From: Balaenoptera acutorostrata
Taxonomy: Eukaryota > Chordata > Mammalia > Artiodactyla > Balaenopteridae
Length of the DNA stretch: 64,000 bases
NCBI RefSeq assembly: GCF_949987535.1
Contig: NC_080067.1
Location: forward strand, 41,203,533 to 41,267,532
Direction: 5' to 3'
Shown: piece by piece, positions 48,249 through 58,676 of the stretch
Numbering within the stretch: position 1 is the first letter of the stretch
Layout of the letters: each line of letters starts with the position of its first letter
Program-made: the position numbers and the translations under genes
Notes under the pieces: model-generated
What the model was told of the DNA's origin: nothing
Databases searched by the model: none
The model's input: only the letters and a program-made list of their open reading frames with translations

Positions 48249-48551
48249 AAAGATTTATTTTTTTATTGATTAATTGATTGATTGATTGATTGCTATGTTG
48301 GGTCTTCGTTTCTGTGCTAGGGCTTTCCCTAGTTGTGGCAAGCGGGGGCCACTCCTCATCACGGTGCGCGGGCCTCTCACTATCGTGGCCTCTCCTGCTG
48401 CGGAGCACAGGCTCCAGACACGCAGGCTCAGCAATTGTGGCTCACGGGCCAAGCCGCTCTGCGGCATGTGGGATCTTCCCAGACCAGGGCTCGAACCCGT
48501 GTCCCCCGCATTAGCAGGCAGACTCTCAACCACTGCGCCACCAGGGAAGCC
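48249..48551 (-). mobile_element. CHR-2-type SINE with perfect TSD
   Basis: Tail on the left is a (TTGA)n run, the body reads 'gctatgttgggtcttcgttt', and the right end is 'gcgccaccagggaagc'. The TSD 'ctaaaaatcattctt' is exact at 48234-48248 and 48552-48566. The B box (48488-48497 in reverse) is intact. The frames at 48270-48555 are SINE artefacts. Confidence 0.97.
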
Positions 48552-48566
48552 CTAAAAATCATTCTT

Positions 48567-49149
48567 GATCCAGCCTTCTTTTTCAGGCAAGGCTACCTCA
48601 GTCCTTCTGAACTTTCCTTCCCATTCCCCTTTCCATACCCTTAACCCCACACCCCACAGGTTGTGAACATGGTCTATTCCAGCCCCATTGGTCATCCCAT
48701 CTCCAATCAGCAGAGCATGCCGATGACTTCATTTTTTTCTCTTTTAAAAGAGCAAAGAACAGGAGGAAATCAGTTCTGTTGAAATGTGAACCAGTATGAG
48801 TGGTACATTTCCTTCTGCCTATTTTCTTCTCCAGTTGTTTCAGTCTGAAGGCTGATGGGGAGAGGGGTGAGATGAGTGGCAGTTCACCAACTCCCACCAC
48901 TGCCATGGCATCAGTCACAGAGACTGTGGAAAGCTACAGTCAGGGGTGGGAGGTTGGGGGGCCCAGAACAGATGGGGAGGCACCAGGAGCGGGTGTGGAT
49001 GCCTAGCAAGAGTTGCAGAAACTCAATTTCTCTCTTCCCTAGGCCTCCCAAAATGGCCTACCCAGGGCAGGGACCCAGTCACTGCCTGCCTCTCTAGGGA
49101 ATCACTAACAGTTGGGTCGTTTCCGATGTGCAGGCCGCGTGAAGGCAGG
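48567..49149. other. Unique sequence, no gene seen
   Basis: Overlapping 68-106-codon frames on both strands, with no domain. Confidence 0.5.
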
Positions 49150-49392
49150 GAACAGTGGAAGGAACACACACTTCAACAGCAGACAGAGTTCTGCTCCTGA
49201 CTCTGCCACGTGCTAGGTGTGTGGGACCCTGGTCCGTTACTTAACCTCAGCCACCGCCTCCTCATGGATAGAAGGAGCACAGGAGCATCTGCTTGGAAAG
49301 ACGGCGTTCCTTTATATGTGTGAATTATGTGTAAAAGCACCTAAGACAGTGCTGGCATATGGTAGGTACTCTATAAATTGTTGCTATTATTA
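49150..49392 (+). mobile_element. MIR SINE
   Basis: 'gttctgctcctgactctgcc', 'ccgttacttaacctcagcca' and 'aaaagcacctaagacagtgc' give a nearly full-length MIR. Confidence 0.9.
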
Positions 49393-49490
49393 AAAAGCTG
49401 AGTTCAGGTACAGGGAAAATAAAGTATGTTTATGTTCACTCAATACATGAAAAATAAAAAATAGATGATTGCCTGTACTTTTCCATTTTA

Positions 49491-49775
49491 TTTATTTATT
49501 TATTTATTATTTTTGGCTGCTTTGGGTCTTCGTTGCTGCACACGGGCTTTCTATAGTTGTGGCGAGTGGGGGCTACTCTTTGTTGTGGTGAGCGGGCTTC
49601 TCATTGCGGTGGCTCCTCTCATTGTGGAGCATGGGCTCTAGGCACGAGGGCTTCAGTAGTTGCGGCACGCAGTCTTAATTGCTCTTAAGTGTGGGATCTT
49701 CCCGGACCAGGGATTGAACCCATGTCCCCTGCATTGGCAGGTGGATTCTTAACCACCGTGCCACCAGGGAAGTCC
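49491..49775 (-). mobile_element. CHR-2-type SINE with perfect TSD
   Basis: Starts with (TTTA)n, then 'ggctgctttgggtcttcgtt', and ends 'gtgccaccagggaagtcc'. The TSD 'tacttttccatttta' is exact at 49476-49490 and 49776-49790. The B-box region is slightly mutated ('gggattgaaccc'), so this copy looks older than the one at 48.2 kb. Confidence 0.97.
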
Positions 49776-49856
49776 TACTTTTCCATTTTAAAAGTCAAAG
49801 ACGTGTTATAGATGTTAAACATCCTAGTAGATTCAAAGTGGATTCAAAACTTTTAC

Positions 49857-49894
49857 TCGATCGTCCAGTTTGGCATCGATCGTCCAGTTTGGCA
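49857..49894. repeat. Perfect 19-bp tandem duplication
   Basis: 'tcgatcgtccagtttggca' occurs twice head to tail with no mismatch (49857-49875 and 49876-49894). Each unit keeps two CpGs. Not part of a recognised repeat family. Confidence 0.97.
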
Positions 49895-51365
49895 TCATAC
49901 TGTCAAAAAATTAGGCTTCATCAGTTTTTACTAAAATAACCAGCTCTTTGCCTGCAATTGTGTAGACAGCACCTACTTCCCGTCATGATTTTCCTTTTCA
50001 TCATATGATGATGATACTAGAGTTGGAAATTGACTTCTTTGGGGCCACATCAAAGACTTATCAGATCCTCAGCTATTCTGCCATCAATATTGAGCGCTAT
50101 CCTGTGAATTCCTACCATCTAAATCTTGCTTAGGACCAGTTAGTCAACTTGAATGAAGTACCGCTAATGATTTTAACCAACTGAAATTAATTAATTTCTG
50201 AGGATGGACTAATTCACAAAAGCGTAAAGCAAGATTATTTCACAGGATTCTATAGTTGCCATGCGGTGATTATTTTAAAATTTTTTTTTAAAAAATTGGA
50301 GTCAATTTTTTAAAATTACATGTATTAGTAAAAATTTACCCAAGCCCAAGGAGAGAGAACTTTGATTTCATTTTCAAGAGAATTTCAGAAAGATCTTAAG
50401 GTCCTAAAGAATATATTCTGATGCCTTGCTGTTTCATAAGAGGGCGGTCTTCTCTCCCTTTCTCCCTTTCATGGATCTATAGGCAGAGCTTTCCCTTTGT
50501 ATCAAGTGCAATCGGAAAGGACTGGAACAGAGAGAGCTCCTCATTTTGGAGAGCAATTCTCGTGGCTGTAGGTGGGTATTTTCCTAGTCACCACGAGAAG
50601 GTCCAGTTCTCTGCCCTCTAGTGAGCACTGTCACCACAGAATGAGATGCAATTTCCCTACTTTTGAGACGTCACAAGCTAAGATATCCAGAAGAATTAAA
50701 AAAGACCAACATAGAGGTTGGAGAATGAAAATAAACTAAATCCAGCACTCCAGACTGACCAATCATTAGCCATTTATAACAGGGCTCAAAATCGTCACGG
50801 GCCAACTGCATTCAGTTCTCACTAGTTCCCAGGTCAGTTTTTGATTTGTTATTCTTCTGGAGAGAAAGAGCATGCATTAACCTCAAAATCAGTGACGAAC
50901 TCTGGATGCATCTTAGTAGCTGCTGAGTAAACATCTGCTGAATTAGAATAGCAAAAAAGGAAAGAAGAAACAAACAAAAACCAATGTTCTGTCAATGTGA
51001 GAGTGTTTACATATAAAATGAAATTAAATGGTAAAGGGATGTTGGCTTCAAAGGGTCCTCAATTTTGTTCTATTTTTGTTTAGTTTCTGGGTCTAGTGTT
51101 CACTCACTACATTTCTTATTTGTCAACGTTAGTATTCAAGCTTAGTTTCAAAATTGCTAACTCATACCCCTGTGAGAGACAAATTTGCCAACTAGACGAC
51201 AGTGTTTGTGTACAATTCTTTTTGTTCTTAGCCTTACGGTATCCAGTCAAAAGTTATTTAAGTTAGGTCCTTCATTCCCCACCCACTTCTGTGTGGTATG
51301 TCATCCATTTGTAATACAGTTAGATTCATATCTCACAGTCTGCATCTCATCTTGGGTTCCCCTGA
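49895..51365. other. Unique sequence, no gene seen
   Basis: 1.5 kb without a recognised interspersed repeat. An AT-rich hairpin is at 50286-50315, and a CRE-like 'gacgtcac' is near 50666. Frames are at most 66 codons. Confidence 0.45.
50286..50315. other. Perfect 13-bp AT-rich inverted repeat
   Basis: 'ttttaaaaaattg' (50286-50298) and 'caattttttaaaa' (50303-50315) are exact reverse complements around the 4-nt loop 'gagt'. It may be a cruciform-prone site or a chance product of A/T runs. Confidence 0.9.
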
Positions 51366-51369
51366 CATC

Positions 51370-53370
51370 CTGGTAGATTTTTTTTTAATTTGCAGAGTAT
51401 AATTCATTTTTTGTGTTTGTTCAGTTGTATGGATTTTGATAAATGCACAGTCATTCCACCACAGCACCATACAGAATAAATTTCATAACCCCGAAGTATC
51501 CCTCATACTGCCTTTTTGTAGTCAATCTCTCCACCCACCTCTAACCCCTGATAATTACTCATCTTTCTCTGCCCTTATAATCCTTCCCAGAATGTCATAT
51601 AAATGGACTCATACAATATGTAGCCTTTTGATTTAGCAAAATATTTAACTGCATTTATATTATTGCATGAATCGTGAATCAATAGTTTATTTCTTTTTCT
51701 TGTTGAGTGGTATTCCATTGTATGAATACACCTTAATTTGATTATCCATTCATCAGTTGACAGGCATCTGGGTGGTTTCTAGTTTTCAGTGGATTATGAA
51801 TAAATTTGCTATAAATATTTTCCTAAAGTTGTTTGTGTAAACATAAGTTTTTGATTGACTTGGGTAAATATCTAGGAGTGGAATTGCTGAGTCATATGGT
51901 ATGAGTATGTTTAACTTTATAAGAAATTGTTAAACTGTTTTCCAAAGTGGGGCATATCATTTTGCATTTCCACCAGCAATGTATGAGTTTCCATTTGTTC
52001 TGCATCTTTGCCAGCACTTGGCATTGTGTTTGGTTTTGGTTTTGGCTTTATCTTATACATTCAAATAAGTGTATAGTGGTATCTCATTATGGTTTTAATT
52101 TGTGTTTCCCTAATGCCTAATGATGTTAAGCACTTTTTCATATGTTTAATTACTATCCAAATACCTTCTTTAGTGAAGTGTCTGTTCAACACTTTTGACC
52201 AGACACAGGCCACCTTTTATTGGGTTTTTGCAGTTATTTTCTTCCAGTGTGTAGCTTGTCTTTTCATTCTACTAACAGTGTCTTTCACAGAGCAAAAGTT
52301 TTAAATTTTTATGAAGACCAATTTTTCGAATTTTTTATGGATCATCCTTTTGGTACTATATCTAAAAAACTTTTACCTAACCTAAAGTCTCACAGATTCT
52401 CTCCTATCATTTTTTTCTAGAAGTTTCGTAATTTAAAATTTTACATTTAGGACTATGATCCATTTTGAGTTAATTTTTGCCTAAGATGAGAGGTGTGTAT
52501 CAGGTTCATTTTTTTTTTTTTTTTTACATATGGACAATTGTTCCATTTGTTCCAACACCATTTCTTGAAAAAACTATCCTTTCTCCATTGAATTGTTTTT
52601 GCACCTTTGTCAAAAATCAGTTGACTATATTTGTATGGGCCTATTTCTGGCTTATCTATTCTATTCCATTTATGATCTATTCTGTTCCATTTATATGTGC
52701 TTCATTCCTTTTGATAATACCACACTGCTTTGATTACTGTAGCTTTATATTAAATCTTGAAATCAAGTAATATGAGTGATTCCTACTTTATTCTTTTTCA
52801 AGTTCTTTTGAATATTCCAGTTCTTTCACCTTGCCGCATAAAGTTGAGAATCACCTTGTTGATCTGTATAAAACATTTTGCTAGGATTTGAATTGGGATT
52901 ATCTTTACTCCACAGATCAAATTGAGGGGAATAGATAGTTTAGCAATATTGAGTCTTGCAATCCATGAACATGTTATGTCTCTCCATTTAGTTAAATCCT
53001 TTTTCATTTCTTTCTTTAATGTTTTATAGCTTTTAGCATACAGATACTGCCCATATTTGGATAGATTTGTGAATAAATATTTCATTCTTGGGGTGCTATT
53101 GCAAATAGTTTTTTCTTTGAAGTTTCAGATTCTAATTGTTCATTGCTAAGAATACAATTGACTTTCGTATATTGACCTTGTATTCTGCAACCTTGCTAAA
53201 TCCACTTATTAGTTCAAGGAGCTCTTTGGTAGATTCTTTGGGATTTTTCTACATAGACAATCATATTGTCTTCAACAAGAGTCAGTTTTATTATTCCTTT
53301 TTGATCTGCATGCCTTTTATTTCTTTGTATCGCCTTATTGCACTATGATGTTGAATAGGACAACTGAATT
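51370..53370 (-). mobile_element. Long old L1, antisense, about 2 kb
   Basis: Continuous antisense L1 from the 3' region ('gtggtattccattgtatgaa', 'gaattgctgagtcatatggt') through the end of ORF2 ('gtggtatctcattatggttt') into the post-RT and RT parts ('gaccttgtattctgcaacct', 'tatgatgttgaataggac'). It is more diverged than the 43.4 kb copy. Confidence 0.92.
52798..53085 (-). pseudogene. L1 ORF2p fragment (broken)
   Basis: A 95-codon frame from the part of L1 ORF2p just after the RT core, recognisable from 'LTKWRDITCSWIARLNIAKL' and 'IPIQILAKCFIQINKVIL'. The rest of ORF2 around it is interrupted by stops and shifts. It is a remnant of the L1 at 51370-53370 with no coding capacity for a functional enzyme. 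Confidence 0.88.
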
Positions 53371-53689
53371 TTAATAGTCAATCTAAACACAAAAGAATTA
53401 GGACTAAAATAATTCAAACTCTGGAAGTTCACATCAGGAAGGTAAGAAAGACTTCTCAGACTTAGTCATTTGATTGTTAATTTAGTCAACGAAATATTTA
53501 CTGGTATCTCCATGAGACAAAGTATTATAAGGAAGTCAAATATAAAATCAGGCTTGGATCTCTCTGTCAAGTACTTTGCAGTTGAGGAAAGGTAATAAGA
53601 CATGAAAAATAGTTACTACATACAAATAAGAAGGTATAAAGCTAATCAGAGATGAACAGCGAAAGAGTAGGAGAAGCTCTAAGGCAGAA
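53371..53689. other. Unique sequence
   Basis: AT-rich. Nothing recognised. Confidence 0.5.
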
Positions 53690-54060
53690 GAACAGTTAGG
53701 AAGCCATTAATATAAAGGTCTGATCTGGTGGTGGTAATGAAGAAGTCAGGATGTAGGTGAGGGATGGTACAGAAGTGGGCTCCTCAGATTTTGCTGACTG
53801 ATTGGTTGTGGAGGCCAAAGGAGAGGGAAGAGGTCTGTGGGAGTTAAAATATGTTGCTTATTTTTTGGAGGGGGTAGAGGCGGGGCCACAGATTGATATT
53901 CTGGATTTGAAGTGTACACTGAAAGTTCAGATGGGGTGACCTGCAGGTGGACTGACTGAACCAACAAGTAAGAGCAGGCTGGACATAGAAGTTGACCTTG
54001 GTCATGACTCTCCTTTTAGCCCCAGCTCTAGGCTTTGAGGCTGTAAATACTAGAGGGCTG
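53690..54060 (-). mobile_element. Ancient L2-type antisense fragment (tentative)
   Basis: 'tgggctcctcagattttgct', 'gactgattggttgtggaggc' and 'gagagggaagaggtctgtgg' resemble the antisense family at 17.5-18.3 kb ('gcaggatttgctgatggatt'). Weak. Confidence 0.4.
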
Positions 54061-54254
54061 GGATTCACCCTCCCATTGGAACAGTGACCACACTTAAGTG
54101 AAGGGTCAGAGGGAGAAGAGGAATGGTATGGGTGGGGATAGAATGCATCTTGCTAAGCAGGTTCCCAAGCTCCAGCCTCTTGTAAAATAGAAGAAGGAGC
54201 CTTAACACCTACATTGGTTGAAAGAGTGAAAGGCTACAATGTTTACTGTATCCC

Positions 54255-54370
54255 TTCACTCAGGGAGGGCATAGTAACTCATTTTACAGAAGAGGGAACC
54301 TGTATGAGGTGAAATGAGATGTCCATAGCTACCAGGAACAGAGCTTGGATTCAAACCTGTCTCTATCTGA
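54255..54370 (-). mobile_element. MIR SINE fragment, antisense
   Basis: 'cattttacagaagagggaac' followed by 'tccatagctaccaggaacag' and 'agcttggattcaaacctgtc', reverse MIR. Confidence 0.75.
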
Positions 54371-54374
54371 TAAC

Positions 54375-54590
54375 AGCTTGCACTTAGCATTTACCATGTG
54401 TGAAGCATTACTTTAAAGGTTTTAATCCTCACACTTAAACCTCACAACAACCCTGTGAGGTAGCTTCTGTTATTATCCCCAGTAACTATGGGGCACAGAG
54501 AGGTTTGGTAACTTCCCAAGGTTTCAATGATAGGAAATAGTACAGGCACTTCTTCACTATAAGTATATCATCACCACACTATGCTGCCCA
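54375..54590 (-). mobile_element. MIR SINE, antisense, second copy
   Basis: 'accatgtgtgaagcattact', 'aacctcacaacaaccctgtg', 'aggtagcttctgttattatc' and 'ggcacagagaggtttggtaa' form a second antisense MIR directly after the first. Confidence 0.88.
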
Positions 54591-54699
54591 GTGTTTCCCA
54601 GTAAACCACAGAGCCTCCCTAGCCAACAAGAGTAGTACAAGTGAGTGACAATGCAGTCTTTATCCACAGCAAAATGATGGCATCAGAGCACCCACTGTG

Positions 54700-54900
54700 A
54701 GCATCACTGAACACCACCTATGTGCCCAGGACTTTGCTAAGTGCTGGGAATAAACAGATGCATTAGACACAGTTGCTACCCTCACAGATCTCAGTCTGGA
54801 AGGAGAAACAACCTTGTACACAATGAGTACAATATGCGCCGTGATATATGGCACTCTGACAGCAGGTGTAAAGGATTGGGCACACAGAGAAAACAGGCAT
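54700..54900 (-). repeat. Ancient interspersed repeat fragment
   Basis: 'ctatgtgcccaggactttgc', 'taagtgctgggaataaacag' and 'gacacagttgctaccctcac' match the old family seen at 17.5 kb. Confidence 0.45.
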
Positions 54901-56351
54901 TAATTTTATGTTCCTCTGTCAAGGAAAGTGAAAGGCAAACTAATGCATAATGGCTAGAAGCAACCTTATACTTTTGATTAAGGGCATATTTAAATATCAC
55001 CCTGCCCCTCAGTCAGGCTCACGCCTCAGTCTCCGTCACATGGCTGACTTTACTTTCTAAAGAGAAAGCAAGAAATTCATGCACAGTAAACGGAATTGGG
55101 AAGATGTGGAGCATGAGCTCTGTCTCAGATGCTTTTTTGTTTGTTTTACTTTGCCTTTGAAAACTACACAGCTCATTACAGTGGAAACTAACACAGCTCT
55201 CATTACAAAGTAGATGACAGAGAAGGCTTTACCTTTGCTTCATCTTGTGGAACTTCTTTGAAAATAAATCATCACCCCAGGGTGAAGAAAACTTTGAAAT
55301 CTTTAGATTCTCTCTTCTTAGTGTTGAAAATGCAAGTACATGTGTGATATTCACATAGGAAAGTGTGATCATTCTGTTGTGAGGAGAGATGTGATCTTGG
55401 ACAAAATTTGGAAGGTAGAAAAGTGTCTTCTCCCATTCGGGGGCCCACTTCCTTCATCCTCCTGCCACTCCACTTTTATTCCCCCTTCCAATTCTGTCAG
55501 AGGTTTAGTGCTTTATTTCTTGATTGCTCCTTCTAATCCCTCCAAACTATGTAAGAAAAAGCTCTGAAACTTCTTCACACTAAGGTGTAAATGACTGATA
55601 ATAGTTTATAGCCACGCCTCTCAAACTGGGACAGCAAAGGGTGCCAAGGGACACCTAGGAAAGCCACGGGACCAACTTGGCACATCTCTGAGACAGCAGA
55701 CTTGCTTGAAGATTTAGGAAGGAAACGTGATTTTATGTTAAAACAAACACAAATATAATACGGAATGAAATAGGAAATAAATGGTTGAATGAATGAATCA
55801 CATTAAAGTAAATTGTTACAAAAGAAATATCGTGCATGAGGCTGAAACCCAGAGCCCCGGGGATGGCAAATCCTCTTCCGTCTCCTCTGCCCTCAGGGGT
55901 AAGCATGGCAGACTCCCCGACTGTAGGTGGGTGGATGAGGCCCTTGAGGAGCCCTGTAATGGGAGACCTTAGGGTCATGGATTTATACCCATGTAGAGAT
56001 AATACAAGCAGCAGGCCTGAATTTGGAAGTAAATTCAGCAAGGGCCTTAAAAATGTTTTGTAATTTACTAAAATTAAACAAAGGGATAATAAACACCAAC
56101 ACTATCAACTTTATTATACACATTTTAAATAGTAGCTCTAGGGTATGGCATATTTAATTTCACTTTCAAAACTTTTCAGGATTGCCTTCCCTCCCAGTTT
56201 GAAAAAGATGCTTGTAAACTCATGTTGCTTTGTGGCAGATGGATGAACCAAGAGGCTTTTTTTTTTAAACAACATTTATCTTTTAGCTACATTCGAGACT
56301 CTTGATGCACGGACCCCTCTAGCAGTCTGGTGAAGCCTACAGACTCCCTAG
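54901..56351. other. Unique sequence, no gene seen
   Basis: No repeat recognised. The 102-codon minus frame 55733-56041 and the 75-codon frame opposite it are chance-length without a domain. Confidence 0.45.
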
Positions 56352-56364
56352 AAAAAGTGCTTTT
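56352..56364. repeat. SINE target-site duplication A
   Basis: 'aaaaagtgctttt'. Its only matching partner is the reverse complement at 57163-57175, beside the other SINE, rather than a direct copy at the right end of the adjacent SINE. Confidence 0.85.
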
Positions 56365-56671
56365 GGACTTCCCTGGTGGCGCAGTGGTTAAGAACACGCC
56401 TACCAACGCAGGGGACCTGGGTTTGAGCCCTGGTCCGGGAAGATCCCACATGCTGCAGAGCAACTACTGAGCCTGCACTTTAGAGCCCGTGACCCACAAC
56501 TACTGGAGCCTGCGAGCGTAGAGCCCGTGCCCCGCAACAAGAGAAGCCACCGCAATGAGAAGCCTGTGCACTGCAACGAAGAGTAGCCCCCGCTCACTGC
56601 AAGCAGAGAAAGCCCGTGTGCAGCAATGAAGACCCAATGCAGCCAAAAATAAATAAGTTTATAAGAAAAAA
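56365..56671 (+). mobile_element. CHR-2-type SINE, plus orientation (left arm of inverted pair)
   Basis: Starts 'ggacttccctggtggcgcag', has the tRNA-like head 'gggtttgagccctggtccgg', the tandem 'cccgtg/gagcctg' middle, and the tail 'cagccaaaaataaataagtt' plus an A-run. Left and right flanks do not form a direct TSD with each other. See the inversion finding: this SINE is probably a recombinant of two SINEs. Confidence 0.96.
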
Positions 56672-56686
56672 ACAAAGAAGTGCATA
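56672..56686. repeat. SINE target-site duplication B (inverted partner elsewhere)
   Basis: 'acaaagaagtgcata' at the 3' end of the plus SINE. Its exact reverse complement is at 57523-57537, beside the other SINE. Confidence 0.85.
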
Positions 56687-56691
56687 TCTTA

Positions 56692-57065
56692 TTTTTTTTA
56701 ACATCTTTATTGGAGTGTAATTGCTTAACAATGGTATGTTAGTTTCTGCTTTATAACAAAGTGAATCAGCTATACATATACATACATCCCCATATCTCCT
56801 CCCTCTTGTGTCTCCCTCCCACTCTCCCTAACCCACCCCACTAGGTGGACACAAAGCACTGAGCTGATCCCCCTGTGCTATGCGGCTGCTTCCCACTAGC
56901 TATCTATTCTATTTTACATTTGGTAGTGTATATATGTCCATGCCACTCTCTCACTTCGTCCCAGCTTACCCTTCCCCCTCCCCGTGTCCTCAAGTCCATT
57001 CTCTCTGTCTGTGTCTTTATTCCTGTCCTGCCTCTAGGTTCTTCAGAATCTTTTTTTTTTTTTTT
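56692..57065 (-). mobile_element. 5'-truncated L1 3' end with TSD, between the two SINEs
   Basis: Antisense L1 3' UTR: 'catctttattggagtgtaat', 'cactagctatctattctatt' and 'ctctaggttcttcagaatc', ending in a T-run where the L1 consensus also has one. TSD: 56677-56691 'gaagtgcatatctta' and 57066-57080 'gaagtgcatgtctta' (15 bp, one mismatch). The left copy overlaps SINE flank B by 10 bp. Confidence 0.95.
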
Positions 57066-57162
57066 GAAGTGCATGTCTTACTAGGTCACAAATTTGGATT
57101 TTAAATATTTTGAACTGTATTTCCATTTAATCGGATTTCTGTATATTTTATGTTATGTGTTT

Positions 57163-57175
57163 AAAAGCACTTTTT
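57163..57175. repeat. SINE target-site duplication A, inverted copy
   Basis: 'aaaagcacttttt', the exact reverse complement of 56352-56364, next to the tail of the minus SINE. Confidence 0.85.
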
Positions 57176-57522
57176 AGTTATTTATTTATTTTAAAAATTT
57201 ATTTATTTTATTTCATTTGTTTTATTTTTGGCTGCGTTGGGTCTTTGTTGCTGTGCGCAGGCTTTCTCTAGTTGCGAGTAGGGGCTACTCTTTGTTGTGG
57301 TGTGCAGGCTTCTCATTGCGGTGGCTTTGCTTGTTGTGGAGCCCGGACTCTAGGTGAGCAGGCTTCAGGAGTTGTGGCTCGCGGGCTCTGGAGCGCAGGC
57401 TCAGTAGTTATGGCGCACAGGCTTAGTTGCTCCACGGCATGTGGGATCTTCCCGGACCAGGGCTCCTCCGTGTCCCCGGCATTGGCAGGAGGATTCTTAA
57501 CTACTGCGCCACCAGGGAAGTC
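57176..57522 (-). mobile_element. CHR-2-type SINE, minus orientation (right arm of inverted pair)
   Basis: Left side is a long TTTA-rich tail, then 'ggctgcgttgggtctttgtt', and the right end is 'gcgccaccagggaagtc'. A few bases of the B-box region are lost ('agggctcctccgtgtccc' in place of 'agggctcgaacccgtgtccc'). Frames at 57272-57612 are SINE artefacts. Confidence 0.96.
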
Positions 57523-57537
57523 TATGCACTTCTTTGT
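57523..57537. repeat. SINE target-site duplication B, inverted copy
   Basis: 'tatgcacttctttgt', the exact reverse complement of 56672-56686, next to the head of the minus SINE. Confidence 0.85.
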
Positions 57538-58399
57538 GAATATATTAAACAACAAGCTCTAGGAGTGCATCGAATACCACAATTTCCAAAAGGTGATGAG
57601 TGTAAATGGTGAGTGCAAATAATTTTTTGAAATTTTTGAGGCAACTGTGATGTGGTAGAAAAATACCTGTAATTCCTTTTGGTGGCAAAGTAACAGTTAA
57701 TGTGGGTACTTCTGTGGTTTCTTGCCTACATTCATATTTGAAGGAGAAGCTACATTTCAGTTAGGTGTTGGTGAAAATAAAAATGTATTTTTTCTCATTC
57801 AAGTTCATGAACCCCAAGTGATATGCCCTGAGATAAAGGTTCTAGATTCTTCTGATTTAAGACTCTGAATTATTGAGTTTCAGCTATTCTGATGCCTTGG
57901 ATACTTGAGACAGAAAAAGCAGTGAGTAACTTTTATTGAAGTGATAAGTAGATTTTAGTGAGCATTTCTAACCTTCCTCCCTATCCCCACCCCTGCAGAA
58001 CATCCAAGTTCTGCCCCATCCACACAACTTTGTGTTCCAACTCCATTTCCCTCCTGGCAATCACGGAAGAAAGGTTCTAAATTTCTCAGACCCACATGAT
58101 TTCTCCAAACTGCCTTTACCAACCAAGTGTCACCTTCTCCTTCACCTCCCTTATCTATCTTTATCCCCTGTTTCCCACTATCCTAATGATTATAGCAAAA
58201 TGACTCACAATTCACATAAAATAGATTCAGGAAGTTTGCAATGTCTAAGCACAAATCCACGAAGTAAGAGGATCATAGAGTCACAGAAGTAGGTCTTGAA
58301 AGCCACAGAGGCAACCTCCTAACAGCTTTAGTACCTGAACCAGAACCTCACCAGATTCAGTGTTTGAGACACCAGTTTTCCTAGAGAATAAGAAAGGAA
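57538..58399. other. Unique sequence, no gene seen
   Basis: No repeat recognised. The 86-codon frame 58032-58292 has no domain. Confidence 0.5.
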
Positions 58400-58595
58400 G
58401 AAAGTAAATAGCATTTATTGAACACTGAAGTATCCTGGGACTGGTACTGTATTTATATTTTCTCACTCTTTGGAAAATAAAAAGCAGTGAGCTATTAATA
58501 TCCCCATTTGTGAATGAGGAAAGAGACTTAAAAAGTTTAAGTAACCTGTCCAAGGTCACACACAGTTAGTAAGCATTATTTCTGTACCTCCCCCT
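58400..58595 (-). mobile_element. MIR SINE, antisense
   Basis: 'atagcatttattgaacactg', 'aatatccccatttgtgaatg' and 'taacctgtccaaggtcacac' form an antisense MIR. Confidence 0.88.
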
Positions 58596-58625
58596 CCTCA
58601 GTCTGACCGACCTGACACTCACAGA

Positions 58626-58676
58626 ACCACTGAACCACTGAACAGGACCACTGAAACCACTCAGAGAACCACTGAA
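58626..58676. repeat. Dispersed ACCACTGAA micro-repeat
   Basis: The 9-mer 'accactgaa' occurs at 58626, 58634, 58647 and 58668, with a decayed copy at 58656, in 51 bp. A small local tandem-like array. Confidence 0.85.
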
